Source of the DNA: JAAXHH01 sp965248395
GTDB taxonomy: Bacteria; JAAXHH01
Length of the DNA: 64,000 nt
Assembly: GCA_965248395.1 (NCBI GenBank)
Contig: OZ252103.1
Span: 2,542,001 to 2,606,000, forward strand
Direction: 5' to 3'
A model generated the notes under the pieces. It was not told where the DNA came from and did no database searches. It worked only from the letters and a program-made list of their open reading frames with translations. The position numbers and the translations under genes are program-made. Within the stretch, counting starts at the first letter, position 1; each line of letters starts with the position of its first letter. Below are positions 34,191-43,483 of this stretch, in pieces.

Positions 34191-35939
34191 CTACCTGCTC
34201 CAGGGAAATCGGACGGTCGGCTGGTTGGCGTAACGATGGAGACCTACGGTAAGACGAGCGCCGCAACCAGGTGCCAGGCGAACTTCAAAATCGGAATCGT
34301 TCACCGTTAACCGGCCGCCGTCGTGCTCGATCAGGTGTACCTGGTGTTCCCCGTAAGCGCCTCCCTGGACAATCACGGTACGCGCTTCGACCGGGTTGAC
34401 GTTAACCAGGTGCACATCGAGTTCCCCGGGGTCGATCCGGTCGATCAGTACCGCCACGTCTTCGGGCACGCCGGGCCTTCTCCGTTCCGGATCGAAGTAC
34501 CATAGCCTGCAATGGAGCGGGCGGGCGTAGATCGGCCTGGTGCCGCCGGTCATCAGATTTACGATGGACTCGATCCGCGCCGGATTGAAGGGGTTGGGAT
34601 TATCCGAAAGGCGCGTGTCCGGCGACGACGTATCGTTTCGGACTTTCTCCACCTGGCCCTGTAAATCATCGAAATCGCGCCGCAACGCCTCGACGGGAAA
34701 GTCAGGGTTCGATCCATCCAGGAAATTCAACCACGGATGATCGCCAGCAAGGCTCCGGTCACCGGGATTCATGGACCAGTCGTACACTTCGACGGCACCC
34801 CTGTTATAGGGTTCGGGAGCGTAATCGTACCAGCCATCGTCACCGTGCATGCGGGGATACATGGTGACGCCGTCGACGGTCTTCCGGTTGGCATTGACTG
34901 TCTCAAGGACCGTGCGCCAGGCATCCACGTATTTATGGTCGCCGGAGAGCAACAGGGCGTTGCCGAAACCGTCCACGGCGTGGGCGACGGCGTTCAGGGT
35001 GAAGTTGTCCAGCCGGCCGTGGCGATGGGCGAAGACCTTGTGGTTCCATCCGTAGACGCCGCCCCACCACTTTCCCTCGCAGGCACTGCCGATGACGCCA
35101 TCCAGACCCACGTTCGAGGGGATCACACCCCCGTTGGCATAGGTGCGTTCCACCCAGGCGTCGGCGTATTCCAGCACCCAGTCCCGGTACTTCGCTTCGC
35201 CGGTAAGTGCATAGGCGTTAAAGGCCAGTCCCGTACAGGTAAGGTTCAGCGGGTGATCTCCGGCCACGTCGTTATAGGTCTCGAACCGTTCGCACATCTC
35301 CGCGTAGTCTCGCTGACCGTGAAGCAGGTCGAATCGCCCGTCCTCCATCGGGTCGCCGACCCAGTCCAGGGCCGTGGTCTTTCGCAGCATCGGCCCCCGG
35401 CTTCCGTTGAACATGCTTCGGATCAACCGGTGTTCCGGATCGTAGTTCTTCGCCTGGGGATCCTCGTCCATGTAGAAGCCGGCGAACCTTCTCGTCCGTC
35501 GAATATGGTTTTCATCATCCGGATCGCAGTTGCCCAGCAGGTTGAATACCACCAGGCCCTCGGCGTGATGGGCCCAGTCGCTGTGTACCGGAAACTCCTT
35601 GTAGTACATGCCGTCCCGGGTGAAAGGAACGTCGACCGTCTTCGCTTCCGTGTACTGGCGGATGTGGCCGTCCTGCGCGGTCTTGCACATGTCCAGGATG
35701 CGGTCTCCCCCGCCCAGCAGGTAGAGTACGGGCCAGTTGGCCAGGTTCTCGATGGCGTCGTCCGGACCGTCCAACGCGCCCCAGCGGGGTACGCATTCCA
35801 GGTAGCCCTTTTCGTCGAAGTACTTTTCGTAGAACAGTTCGAGCGCCTGCGTCATGAAGCGAATGAGTGACCGTTCCAGTAAGGCCCACTGAGGCGGAAC
35901 CTGGGGCGTGTCGATCTGAATCGTGACGTGATTGGGCAT
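34191..35939 (-). CDS. Putative alpha/alpha-barrel carbohydrate-active protein
   Basis: A 582-residue protein without signal peptide. The central part alternates helices with conserved aromatic and acidic residues (GYLECVPRWGALDGPDDAIENLANWP, EGLVVFNLLGN, GVYGWNHKVFAHRHGRLDNFTLNAVAHAVDGFGNALLL), which is how (alpha/alpha)6-barrel glycosidases and lyases look. The last 120 residues are beta-rich (VDVHLVNVNPVEARTVIVQGGAYGEH), as in the C-terminal sandwich of such enzymes. I cannot assign a CAZy family. It does not group with an operon; the exporter genes follow 128 bp downstream on the same strand. Role likely in polysaccharide or glycoside breakdown. Confidence 0.65.
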   Translation of the reverse strand: MPNHVTIQIDTPQVPPQWALLERSLIRFMTQALELFYEKYFDEKGYLECVPRWGALDGPDDAIENLANWPVLYLLGGGDRILDMCKTAQDGHIRQYTEAKTVDVPFTRDGMYYKEFPVHSDWAHHAEGLVVFNLLGNCDPDDENHIRRTRRFAGFYMDEDPQAKNYDPEHRLIRSMFNGSRGPMLRKTTALDWVGDPMEDGRFDLLHGQRDYAEMCERFETYNDVAGDHPLNLTCTGLAFNAYALTGEAKYRDWVLEYADAWVERTYANGGVIPSNVGLDGVIGSACEGKWWGGVYGWNHKVFAHRHGRLDNFTLNAVAHAVDGFGNALLLSGDHKYVDAWRTVLETVNANRKTVDGVTMYPRMHGDDGWYDYAPEPYNRGAVEVYDWSMNPGDRSLAGDHPWLNFLDGSNPDFPVEALRRDFDDLQGQVEKVRNDTSSPDTRLSDNPNPFNPARIESIVNLMTGGTRPIYARPLHCRLWYFDPERRRPGVPEDVAVLIDRIDPGELDVHLVNVNPVEARTVIVQGGAYGEHQVHLIEHDGGRLTVNDSDFEVRLAPGCGARLTVGLHRYANQPTVRFPWSR

Positions 35940-36301
35940 GAATGGGATCCTGGCGTGCCGCTTAAGAATGAATATCCTGGGATTGACTATTGTATAAGTA
36001 GTTACAATAATCAGGCTTCGTAGTTCTATGCCGGATCTGGACCCGGGTCAAGCCGGCCGATCCGGACGGCAGGCTATTTTATTGAACTGACTGCATTTAC
36101 GTTCTCGTTCTATTCAAAAGATCGACAGGAAGATATGCCCTAACCCACACACCGTCAAGCGGATCATGGACCGCGTAAAAGGGACTTTCCCGCCACCTCG
36201 CGGATCGCGTTCCCCTGCTCCGTGCATCCCCGCCCGTGTGTCTGTAGCGCAGCCATCGTATCAGATTTCGCGGGCCTAGCCGGGCTGGAAGGAAGTACCG
36301 C
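35940..36301. other. Divergent intergenic region of 362 bp without a recognisable gene
   Basis: It lies between the barrel protein (minus) and the LamG protein (plus). An AT-rich patch at 35983-36015 may hold promoter elements. No well-spaced -35/-10 pair, hairpin or repeat was convincing. Confidence 0.5.
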
Positions 36302-37714
36302 ATGATCAATCGCGTCGTTTTTGTGTTTACGGGGTTGTCCCTTCTCCTGACGCACCCGGCCGTAACCGCGGCCCAATCGCCGACGGTTGACCGGTCTAAC
36401 CTGGTACTCGAACTGCTGTTCGACGGCGATGCCCGGGATACGAGCGTCGGCGGGCATCACGGCAAGGTTTTCGGCGCGGTACCCACGGACGACCGATTCG
36501 GGCAGCCGAACGCGGCCTTTGCCTTCGACGGCAAAAACGACTATATCCGCGTCGCGCCGCCGCCGGCGCTTTCTGCCGAAGCGTTTACGCTCTCGGTCTG
36601 GGTAAAATACGACGACGACGCATTCTCCAGATTCTGGACCAACGGGGTTATTACGCAGGACGACGGCGGCGGTGGCGGAAGACGCGTCTTTCAACTCAGC
36701 GCATTCGGTCCTTTGCCCACGTGGCACATCATGGGCCACGGCCGCGACCTCCTGATAACCCGTCCCGTCGGGACCTCCGTCTGGCGGCACCTGGTCGCTA
36801 CCCACGACGGCAAGGTGCACCGGCTGTACATGGATGGAGTACTGCACGATCAAGCCGAAGCACCCTTTCCGCCACACCCGCAAGAACCTGTTTACGTCGG
36901 ACGCAAGGGTTCGGACCAACCGGAATTCTTTTTCAAGGGCGTGATCGACGACGTTCGTATCTACACGGAAACGCTCTCTCCGGATGCCGTCCTGGCCCTG
37001 ACCCTGGAGAACGGATGGCAGCCTCCGCCCCTATCGGGAATGGCCGTGCCGGATCCGCCGGAGTCATCGCTCGAAGACGCTCTCGTCGCCCACTGGCCCA
37101 TGGAGACCGCCGAAATGCGTGACGTGTCGAGCAGCGGATTGAAGGCTATCGTGATGGGTCAGCCGGAAGCCATAGAAGGTCGAAGGAGCGGGGCGCTTCG
37201 ATTCGACGGCAGCGAGGACTGGGTGGTGGTCAAAAACCCGTCGCTCGACCTCCTCCACTACATGACCATTACGTGCTGGATAAGGGGCTTCGACACAGAA
37301 AGAGAGTACAGCCAAGTACTCTGGTACGGCGACGGCGCCTGGGGACAGGATCCTTATTCCATGTCGATACAGGAGGGAAAGATCGGATTCCGCGTGGACG
37401 ACGTGGCGACGCAATGGGAACTGATGACCGAGTCGAAGCCCGCACCCGACGCGTGGACGTTCGTGGCGGCAACACTGAATACCCGGCCTGACGGACTCAT
37501 GGATCAGAAAGTCTACATCGACGGGGTACTTTCTGTGGAACAGGTGACCCCGAATCCCTACCGGTACATCGAACTGGGCCGCATGTGGCTGACCTTTGCT
37601 TCCTTTGGAAGCGGGTACGATCTTATGCGCCTGGACCTGGACGACGTCAGACTGTACAACCGCCCGCTGAGCCATCGGGAAATCAAATCCCTTTTCGAAG
37701 AGGTACAGGAGTAA
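36302..37714 (+). CDS. Exported protein with two LamG/concanavalin-like domains
   Basis: A 470-residue protein with a signal peptide (VVFVFTGLSLLLTHPAVTAAQ). Two similar domains follow: the first has LVLELLFDGDARDTSVGGHHGKVFG, FAFDGKNDYIRV and ending VIDDVRIYTETLSPDAV; the second has LVAHWPMETAEMRDVSSSGLKAIV, LRFDGSEDWVVV and LDDVRLYNRPLSHREI. These are LamG_3 jelly-roll signatures, which bind carbohydrate or protein. No enzyme domain is attached, so it may be a periplasmic or surface binding protein. It ends four bases before the Tat-exported aminotransferase-fold gene, so both may be exported partners. Confidence 0.88.
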   Translation: MINRVVFVFTGLSLLLTHPAVTAAQSPTVDRSNLVLELLFDGDARDTSVGGHHGKVFGAVPTDDRFGQPNAAFAFDGKNDYIRVAPPPALSAEAFTLSVWVKYDDDAFSRFWTNGVITQDDGGGGGRRVFQLSAFGPLPTWHIMGHGRDLLITRPVGTSVWRHLVATHDGKVHRLYMDGVLHDQAEAPFPPHPQEPVYVGRKGSDQPEFFFKGVIDDVRIYTETLSPDAVLALTLENGWQPPPLSGMAVPDPPESSLEDALVAHWPMETAEMRDVSSSGLKAIVMGQPEAIEGRRSGALRFDGSEDWVVVKNPSLDLLHYMTITCWIRGFDTEREYSQVLWYGDGAWGQDPYSMSIQEGKIGFRVDDVATQWELMTESKPAPDAWTFVAATLNTRPDGLMDQKVYIDGVLSVEQVTPNPYRYIELGRMWLTFASFGSGYDLMRLDLDDVRLYNRPLSHREIKSLFEEVQE

Positions 37715-37718
37715 CTGC

Positions 37719-39080
37719 ATGAATCGCGATACAGGGCCCGCAAGCGAAGCACCGCCCGGCCGGATGGATTCGGACGGTACAACATTTGACGAACACGGTA
37801 GCCGGCGCCGGTTTCTCAAGGGGAGTCTCGCGGCGGCAGCCGGTGTCGCGGCGGCGGCGATGTGGGAAGGGACGGCGGCGTTCGCGCAGGAAAACGAAGG
37901 GCCTCTTCCCGGTCCACCTGACGAGATCGGCGACGAATCCTACTGGGAGAAGGTCCGTGCGCAGTTTCACTTGAAACCAGATACCATATATCTGAACAAC
38001 GGGACCCTCGGGCTGTGTCCTAAACCGGTCACGCAGGCGGTCTACGACGGGTATGTGTTTCTTGCGGAAACCGGCAGCGAGGGAAGGTACCAACTCTGGG
38101 ACGAAGTGGAGGAAAGCCGGAAGATAGCCGCCCGGTTTCTGGGGGCGGACGAAAAAGAAATCGCGCTGACCCGGAACGCTACGGAAGGACTGAGCATCAT
38201 CGCGAACGGGATTCGGATGGAGTTCGGGGACGAAATGCTCATGACTACGGATGAGCACATCGCGGGTATCCAGCCATGGACGCGGCGTGCCCGGCGATTC
38301 GGCATACAGGTCAACCAGGTTCGGATTCCCAGTCCGCCGGGGGACAAACAGAAAGTGGTGGACCTGTTCGAAAAAGCGCTTACGCCTAAAACGAAAGTGG
38401 TTTTCTTCTGCCACGTCACCCGTGGTCCCGGCCTGCTCTACCCCGTCCGGGAACTGTGCGACATGGCCCGCGCGAAGGGTATCGTATCGGCCGTAGACGG
38501 CGCCCAGACGCCCGGAATGACCCCCGTCGACCTGCATGAGATGGGGTGCGATCTCTTCGCCACGAGCCTGCACAAGTGGGCGCTGACCCCATCCGGCACC
38601 GGATGTCTGTACGTCCGGGAAGAATTCCAGGACACCTTTTGGCCCAGGTCCGACGGGAACGGTCCGTGGGACGACCGGGAGCAGGGGCTCCGGCATATCG
38701 GCCCCCACGGCACGTACGAAAGACCCATCCGAGCCGCGATAAAGCCCGCGTTGAACTTTCTCAATTCCATTGGAATGGACGCGATTTTCACCCGCGACCG
38801 CATGTTGTCCGACTATCTGAAGGAACAACTCATGGAGATGCCCGGTATAAGCCTGGGAACTTCCACGGACCATGCGCTGTCGAGTCCGGGGATCACCTCG
38901 TTCGGTGTTGAGGGATGGGACACCGGGCTACTGCGGGGGATCCTCCGTGGAAAGGCCGGCATCATCGTGAGCCGGGACCAGAGACGCACCCATGATCTCG
39001 TCCGGGTGTCCACGCACTTCTACAACACGCCAGGGGAAATCGATCGGCTGACCGAAGTGTTGAAGGACATTCTGCGGTAA
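37719..39080 (+). CDS. Class V aminotransferase-fold PLP enzyme with Tat signal
   Basis: A 453-residue fold type I enzyme of the isopenicillin N epimerase/cysteine desulfurase-like group. Residues about 29-60 form a twin-arginine signal (SRRRFLKGSLAAAAGVAAAAM). The body shows YLNNGTLGL, LTRNATEGLSIIANGI, the PLP-binding Asp in SAVDGAQTPG and the PLP lysine in ATSLHKWALTPSGTG. It is presumably exported after folding with PLP, an unusual place for such an enzyme. The reaction could be racemisation, desulfuration or lyase chemistry. It is four bases downstream of the LamG protein. A shorter, cytosolic paralogue is encoded at 42064. Confidence 0.88.
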   Translation: MNRDTGPASEAPPGRMDSDGTTFDEHGSRRRFLKGSLAAAAGVAAAAMWEGTAAFAQENEGPLPGPPDEIGDESYWEKVRAQFHLKPDTIYLNNGTLGLCPKPVTQAVYDGYVFLAETGSEGRYQLWDEVEESRKIAARFLGADEKEIALTRNATEGLSIIANGIRMEFGDEMLMTTDEHIAGIQPWTRRARRFGIQVNQVRIPSPPGDKQKVVDLFEKALTPKTKVVFFCHVTRGPGLLYPVRELCDMARAKGIVSAVDGAQTPGMTPVDLHEMGCDLFATSLHKWALTPSGTGCLYVREEFQDTFWPRSDGNGPWDDREQGLRHIGPHGTYERPIRAAIKPALNFLNSIGMDAIFTRDRMLSDYLKEQLMEMPGISLGTSTDHALSSPGITSFGVEGWDTGLLRGILRGKAGIIVSRDQRRTHDLVRVSTHFYNTPGEIDRLTEVLKDILR

Positions 39081-39158
39081 CGCTTCTTACTCTCCAAATG
39101 TACCGAGATACTCGGTCTTCCATCCACAAAGATGATCCGACGAAAGGCGACCCCAACG

Positions 39159-39944
39159 ATGCCATCCGAACACCGGGCGGAAGGCTTCTCCTCATCCGAG
39201 TCCTCAAGCAATCAGGAACTCGAAAGCCACCTCCGCGAACAGTGGAACGAAAGCGTCGAGACCTGGATTCAGAAGGAGCAGGCGGTCCGCACGGGGTTCC
39301 TCGACGCCTGGATGCTCCGGGCCCTGGGCGATGTCGAGGGGCGGCGCGTGCTGGACATCGGATGCGGCGAGGGACGATTCTGCCGCCTGCTGGCCGGTCT
39401 CGGCGCGGAGGTCACCGGCATCGACCTGACCGAAGGCCTGATGGTACGCGCACGGGCTTTGTCTGAGGGCGTAGGAACCTACCTGGCCGGCAACGCTTAC
39501 GACCTCGCCGGTGTCGAAGACGAGAGCTTCGACCTTGCCGTTTCTTACATTGTCATGGTCGATCTGTTCAAATACCGAGAGGCCATACGGTCCGCTTTCC
39601 GCGTGCTGCGGCCCGCCGGCCGGTTCATCGTCTGCAATATCCATCCGATGCGCATGGCGAAAACCAACGGCTGGATACGGCAGGGCAACCGGAAACTCTT
39701 TTACGCGGTGGACGACTACACGTTGGAGGGACCCCGCGTCGAAGAGGTCAGTTGGACGGGGAAGGCTTTCACGAGCATGCACCGGACCTTGTCCAGTTAC
39801 ATCACTGCTTTCCTCGAATCCGGTTTCGTCCTGGAAGGGTTGCAGGAGCCGACGCCCTCTGCAGCCCAGCTCACCGCGCATCCCACGTTTGACGACGAAT
39901 ACCGGGTGCCGAATTTCATCCTGTATGCATTGAGAAAGCCGTAG
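39159..39944 (+). CDS. SAM-dependent methyltransferase, class I
   Basis: A 261-residue methyltransferase: VLDIGCGEGRF (SAM motif I), VTGIDLTEG (acidic loop), ESFDLAVSYIVMVDLF (motif IV region), and FRVLRPAGRFIVCNIHP. The C-terminal region VSWTGKAFTSMHRTLSSYITAFLESGF resembles small-molecule methyltransferases of the type 11 group. The frame extends upstream to 39132, but ATG 39159 has AAAGG before it. It lies 78 bp after the aminotransferase-fold gene on the same strand. Substrate unknown. Confidence 0.88.
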   Translation: MPSEHRAEGFSSSESSSNQELESHLREQWNESVETWIQKEQAVRTGFLDAWMLRALGDVEGRRVLDIGCGEGRFCRLLAGLGAEVTGIDLTEGLMVRARALSEGVGTYLAGNAYDLAGVEDESFDLAVSYIVMVDLFKYREAIRSAFRVLRPAGRFIVCNIHPMRMAKTNGWIRQGNRKLFYAVDDYTLEGPRVEEVSWTGKAFTSMHRTLSSYITAFLESGFVLEGLQEPTPSAAQLTAHPTFDDEYRVPNFILYALRKP

Positions 39945-39973
39945 GCGGGGTTATACGGAGCGGTCCTGCACGC

Positions 39974-40897
39974 CTACTCCCTGAAGTATTCCGCGTCACG
40001 ATCCCGCAGGAAGGATATCGCCTCATCGAGGGTGGGTATGCCCTGCCGCCCGCCGAGACGTGTGCAACTCATCGCGGCAACGGCCGAAGCGAATTCGGCG
40101 ATCTTCTCCAACTTCCAATCCCGGAGGAGGCCGTATATGAACGCTCCGTGGTATACGTCGCCCGCCCCCGTGGTATCGACGACGTCCACGGGGAAAGCCG
40201 GCGTGTGGAACGACCGACCGCCTGCTGCCGTGAGACTGCCCGCTTCGCCCATGGTGACGACCGCGACGGACGATCCGTAACCCGAAAGGGCCTCCACGGC
40301 CGCTGATGGATCGGCAAGTCCGGTCAGTTCTTCGGAGAACACCCTGGAAGCGATCAGGTAATTCGTCAGGTGCAATAACTCCTCGATATCGTCCGGGCGG
40401 GACAGACTATCCGCGTCCAGGACTACGGGCACGCCGGAATCACGAGCAATCTGCGCGGCGGCCAGAGCCGCCTGCCTGGTCGTGGTGTCGAGATGCAGGT
40501 ATTTTGCTGCATTGACCAGCCCGGCGGGAATCTCCGACGGGAACAGTTCGACCGACGTTCTGCCGGCCATGATGGTGCGTTGACCCGTCGATTCATCAAC
40601 GAGGATCATGCTGGCGAGGGAAGGGGCATTGGTCTCCACTTTCAGGTTCTGCGAATTCACCCCGAACCGGTCGAATTCCTCCTTGATGACGCGGCCGGCC
40701 ACGTCGTCGCCGGTTTTCCCGACATACGCGGTAGACGCGCCTAGCCTGGAAAGCGTCACCAGCGCGGTGGCGACCATGCCGCCGCCCTGCTGGGTCGATT
40801 CGCTCATCCAGATCTGTTCATCCATCTCGGGCAGCCGGTGCACGACACCCAGGAAATCCAGGCAGGCGCAACCCAGTCCGATTACATCGAAAGACAT
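39974..40897 (-). CDS. PfkB-family carbohydrate kinase
   Basis: A 307-residue ribokinase-fold sugar kinase. GLGCACLDFLG starts the fold, GGGMVATALVTLSRLG is the first PfkB signature region, and DTTGAGDVYHGAF near the C-terminus is the second, with the catalytic Asp. VLDADSLSRPDDIEELL and VVTMGEAGSL fit the ATP site. Likely substrates are a sugar or sugar acid such as fructose, ribose or keto-deoxygluconate. It lies 6 bp downstream of the beta-propeller hydrolase-like gene on the same strand, and the two form an operon. GTAGGCG (39941) and CGCCTAC (39971) form an inverted repeat at the convergent end. Confidence 0.9.
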   Translation of the reverse strand: MSFDVIGLGCACLDFLGVVHRLPEMDEQIWMSESTQQGGGMVATALVTLSRLGASTAYVGKTGDDVAGRVIKEEFDRFGVNSQNLKVETNAPSLASMILVDESTGQRTIMAGRTSVELFPSEIPAGLVNAAKYLHLDTTTRQAALAAAQIARDSGVPVVLDADSLSRPDDIEELLHLTNYLIASRVFSEELTGLADPSAAVEALSGYGSSVAVVTMGEAGSLTAAGGRSFHTPAFPVDVVDTTGAGDVYHGAFIYGLLRDWKLEKIAEFASAVAAMSCTRLGGRQGIPTLDEAISFLRDRDAEYFRE

Positions 40898-40903
40898 GTT
40901 CCG

Positions 40904-41830
40904 CTATTCCTTGCTCACATTGATGCCGGTTTCGTCCGCCACGATCTTTAGGGGATTTGAAATGCCGCTTTCCGCGTCAAACCCCTCCGTGCCCAGCAGA
41001 AACCATTCGCCACGCAACGCCACCAGTTGACTCGCATAGAAACGCCCGAGCGGCGTTTTCGGTATGATCTCCCCCGTCCCGTGGATTCTGAACGGACCCA
41101 GTGGCGTGTCACCCACCATGGCATAATCGGCACTCCTGAAGGGATGGCCCGGAAACCGGTTTCTGAACGAAGGCGCGAGCCAGAAGTCGTGGGTACAGAA
41201 CACGAGATAGTATCGACCGTCGATGAGGTAGACCTGGGGCACCTCCATTTCCTCGGTCATTCTGTCGTGTTCCGGCGGCGGCAGCGTCTCCCAGTGTATC
41301 ATGTCGGTCGACTGGGCCATGCCGATGCTGCCGCGGGTCGTAACGTCTCCCTCGGTGCGCCGCGCGCAGACGTACTGAAGAACCCGGTCACCTATGTCCA
41401 ATAGATACGGATCCCGCCAGTGCGTGAGTTGGCGCTGTCCCGTCAAATTTATCTCGTAGTATGCGGGATCGGCCTCCGACGTGGGGTTTTCCTGGAGTTT
41501 CTGCCAGTTGACAAGATCATCGGAAACCGCCATTCCAGCACGCTGGATAAAAAAGTCCTCGTGTTTATGTCCTGTGTAGGCCATCCAGAACCGGCCGTCA
41601 CGCGGTATGACGCTGCCGGTGGCAAGGGACTTGCCGTCCCAGGCATCGGCCGGTCCCGGTTCGAGCGCCGTTCCCTGGTATTCCCAGTGCACGAGGTCAC
41701 CGGAAATGCAATGGTCTATTCTCCAGCCCTTATTTTGCTCGATCGGCATGGTGAGAAACCAGGCGTGGACCGTATCACCCTCGGCGTAATACCAGGCATC
41801 TCCGATGCGGTGTCCTTCGAGTCTGAACAC
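40904..41830 (-). CDS. Five-bladed beta-propeller glycosidase-like protein (GH32/GH43 clan)
   Basis: A 308-residue protein with propeller repeats carrying typical acidic positions: YYAEGDTVHAWFL, SGDLVHWEYQGTALEPG, GSVIPRDGRFWMAYTG, WRDPYLLDIGDRVLQYVCAR (RDP motif of GH32-type enzymes) and EEMEVPQVYLIDGRYYLVF (the E-x-P region). No signal peptide. It is likely an intracellular glycoside hydrolase or phosphorylase acting on a small fructoside or arabinoside, and the sugar kinase follows 6 bp later. The first Trp-Met-Asn-Asp-Pro-Asn block common in GH32 is missing at the N-terminus. Confidence 0.78.
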   Translation of the reverse strand: MFRLEGHRIGDAWYYAEGDTVHAWFLTMPIEQNKGWRIDHCISGDLVHWEYQGTALEPGPADAWDGKSLATGSVIPRDGRFWMAYTGHKHEDFFIQRAGMAVSDDLVNWQKLQENPTSEADPAYYEINLTGQRQLTHWRDPYLLDIGDRVLQYVCARRTEGDVTTRGSIGMAQSTDMIHWETLPPPEHDRMTEEMEVPQVYLIDGRYYLVFCTHDFWLAPSFRNRFPGHPFRSADYAMVGDTPLGPFRIHGTGEIIPKTPLGRFYASQLVALRGEWFLLGTEGFDAESGISNPLKIVADETGINVSKE

Positions 41831-42063
41831 GGCAGGTACTCCGGAATCACAAATGTGCTGTCGTAGTTTTCGATCCGATGAGGTCAGGGCAAATTAACCC
41901 CGCGGGAAACAGCGTCAAGCCCAAATCAATTGACAGGCCCCCGGGGCAGCAATACCATTCCACGACGCCTGGGGAACCACGGAACCGCGGCGGTCCTCGG
42001 TCATGTGCCATGCAAATGGTCAAAACTCTACTATCGAATCCTAATGTGCGAGGAACCTCTCCG

Positions 42064-43242
42064 ATGTCACTTACTTCAGAAGTACAGGCCATGTTGCCGG
42101 ATATGGATGGATACGCATATTTCCAGACCAGCGGGTTTTCGCCCAAGCTGACGCCGATCATCGACGAGGTGATCCACGCGCTGCAAATTCAAAGCCGTGG
42201 CCCCGCCCTGCCTTTCGTGGCCGCCAGGATGCAGGAAATGATGCGGGAAACGCGGGGCAAGGTCGCTGAAACCGTCAACGCCACGCCGGAAGAGATCGTG
42301 CTGACGGAAAACACCACGATCGGCATTAATATCGTGGCCAATGGGATCGACTGGAAACCTGGCGACAACGTCCTGCTGAGCACGCACGAACATCCGGGCA
42401 ACCGGCTGACCTGGTACAACCTGACCGGTAGATACGACGTGGAACTCCGGTTCGCCCCTCTGTACAACAATCACGGCAGGACGCTGGAAGAGATGGATCG
42501 CCTGATCGATAACAGGACCAGGCTGGTCAGCGTCAGCCACGTATCCAGACGCACGGGTCTGCGCCTGCCGGGGCGGGCGATCTGCGATCTGGCCCACGAG
42601 AAAGATACGCCCGTCCTCTATGACGGCGCGCAGTCATTCGGCGCCATTCCCATCGACGTCCGGGAACTGGACTGCGATTTCTACAGCTTCTGCGGCCACA
42701 AGTACACCATGGCCCCGCAGGGCACCGGGGGATTGTATATCAGGAAGGACCGTATTGACTGGCTGAAACCGAGCTGGATCGGATCCCACTCGCAGAAATC
42801 GTTCGACCAGGACGGCAACATGGACCTGCTGGACGAGGCCAGACGTTTCGAGTTTGCTACGCGAAGCGTACCCGACCAGGCCGGCTTCGGCAAGGCCCTG
42901 GACATCTGGGCAGGATTGGGTTGGGACGAGGTCTTCAACGGGATAGCGGCTTACACGGATCGAATGAAGACCGCCCTGGGGGAGATTCCGGGGCTGGTTC
43001 TTGAGACCCCGCTGGCTTACGACGATTCGTCCGGGATCGTCACCTTCCACGTACCCGGACTGGAATCGGGTCCCATGACAGACAGCCTGCGGGAGAAGGA
43101 AAAGGTACTGGTTTCGTCACTCGAATTCGCCCCGGAAAGTACACGGGTGTCGACCCATGTATTCAACTCGGAAGACGATCTGGACCGGCTGACATCCGGA
43201 ATAAGAAGAATTCAGTCCGAAGTGCTGGACCCGGCGTATTAG
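42064..43242 (+). CDS. Class V aminotransferase-fold PLP enzyme
   Basis: A 392-residue cytosolic relative of the Tat-exported enzyme at 37719. It has YFQTSGFSPKLTPII, LTENTTIGINIVANGI, the PLP-pocket HEHPGNRLTW, the PLP Asp in VLYDGAQSFG and the lysine in SFCGHKYTMAPQGTGG. The frame is open upstream to 41878, but those codons look non-coding. ATG 42064, with AGGA nearby, matches the conserved start. It may be a cysteine desulfurase-like, kynureninase-like or epimerase enzyme; function not fixed by sequence. It diverges from the kinase/propeller operon. Confidence 0.88.
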   Translation: MSLTSEVQAMLPDMDGYAYFQTSGFSPKLTPIIDEVIHALQIQSRGPALPFVAARMQEMMRETRGKVAETVNATPEEIVLTENTTIGINIVANGIDWKPGDNVLLSTHEHPGNRLTWYNLTGRYDVELRFAPLYNNHGRTLEEMDRLIDNRTRLVSVSHVSRRTGLRLPGRAICDLAHEKDTPVLYDGAQSFGAIPIDVRELDCDFYSFCGHKYTMAPQGTGGLYIRKDRIDWLKPSWIGSHSQKSFDQDGNMDLLDEARRFEFATRSVPDQAGFGKALDIWAGLGWDEVFNGIAAYTDRMKTALGEIPGLVLETPLAYDDSSGIVTFHVPGLESGPMTDSLREKEKVLVSSLEFAPESTRVSTHVFNSEDDLDRLTSGIRRIQSEVLDPAY

Positions 43243-43483
43243 GGAATGGCTGATTACTCGATTTAAGGGAATTCCGATTTCTTGCGAACGGACATGTGAT
43301 CGGGCGAATAGTGGAGTTGATCCGTTACGTGGCCCGGCAGCGCCGACAACTCTTTGTCGAAAACGATTATCCGATCCGATCCATCGCGCCACCTCCTGCG
43401 CGCTTCACCCAAGATGGTCCAGAGGACCTTCCGAGCGCCTTCGCCCGCTGCCGGCCGCCGCGCGCCGTGAAGCCCAGGGGCGT
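43243..43483 (-). pseudogene. Remnant of the missing C-terminus of the LRR/Calx-beta protein
   Basis: Directly after the TAG that ends the protein at 43484, the same frame reads T-P-L-G-F-T-A-R, which is what I recall following the WNPSP-type segment in relatives. After that the frame decays into an unrelated sequence. The barrel end is therefore probably lost by a nonsense change plus deletion. Confidence 0.45.

Noticed and set aside
34737..35870. Plus-strand frame of 377 codons
   Set aside because: Antisense to the barrel protein; compositional artefact.
37683..38873. Minus-strand frame of 396 codons
   Set aside because: Antisense to the Tat-exported PLP enzyme, which has all family motifs.
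39941..39977. Bidirectional terminator between the methyltransferase and kinase genes
   Set aside because: The 7-bp inverted repeat GTAGGCG/CGCCTAC has a 23-base loop and no T run, so it was not called.
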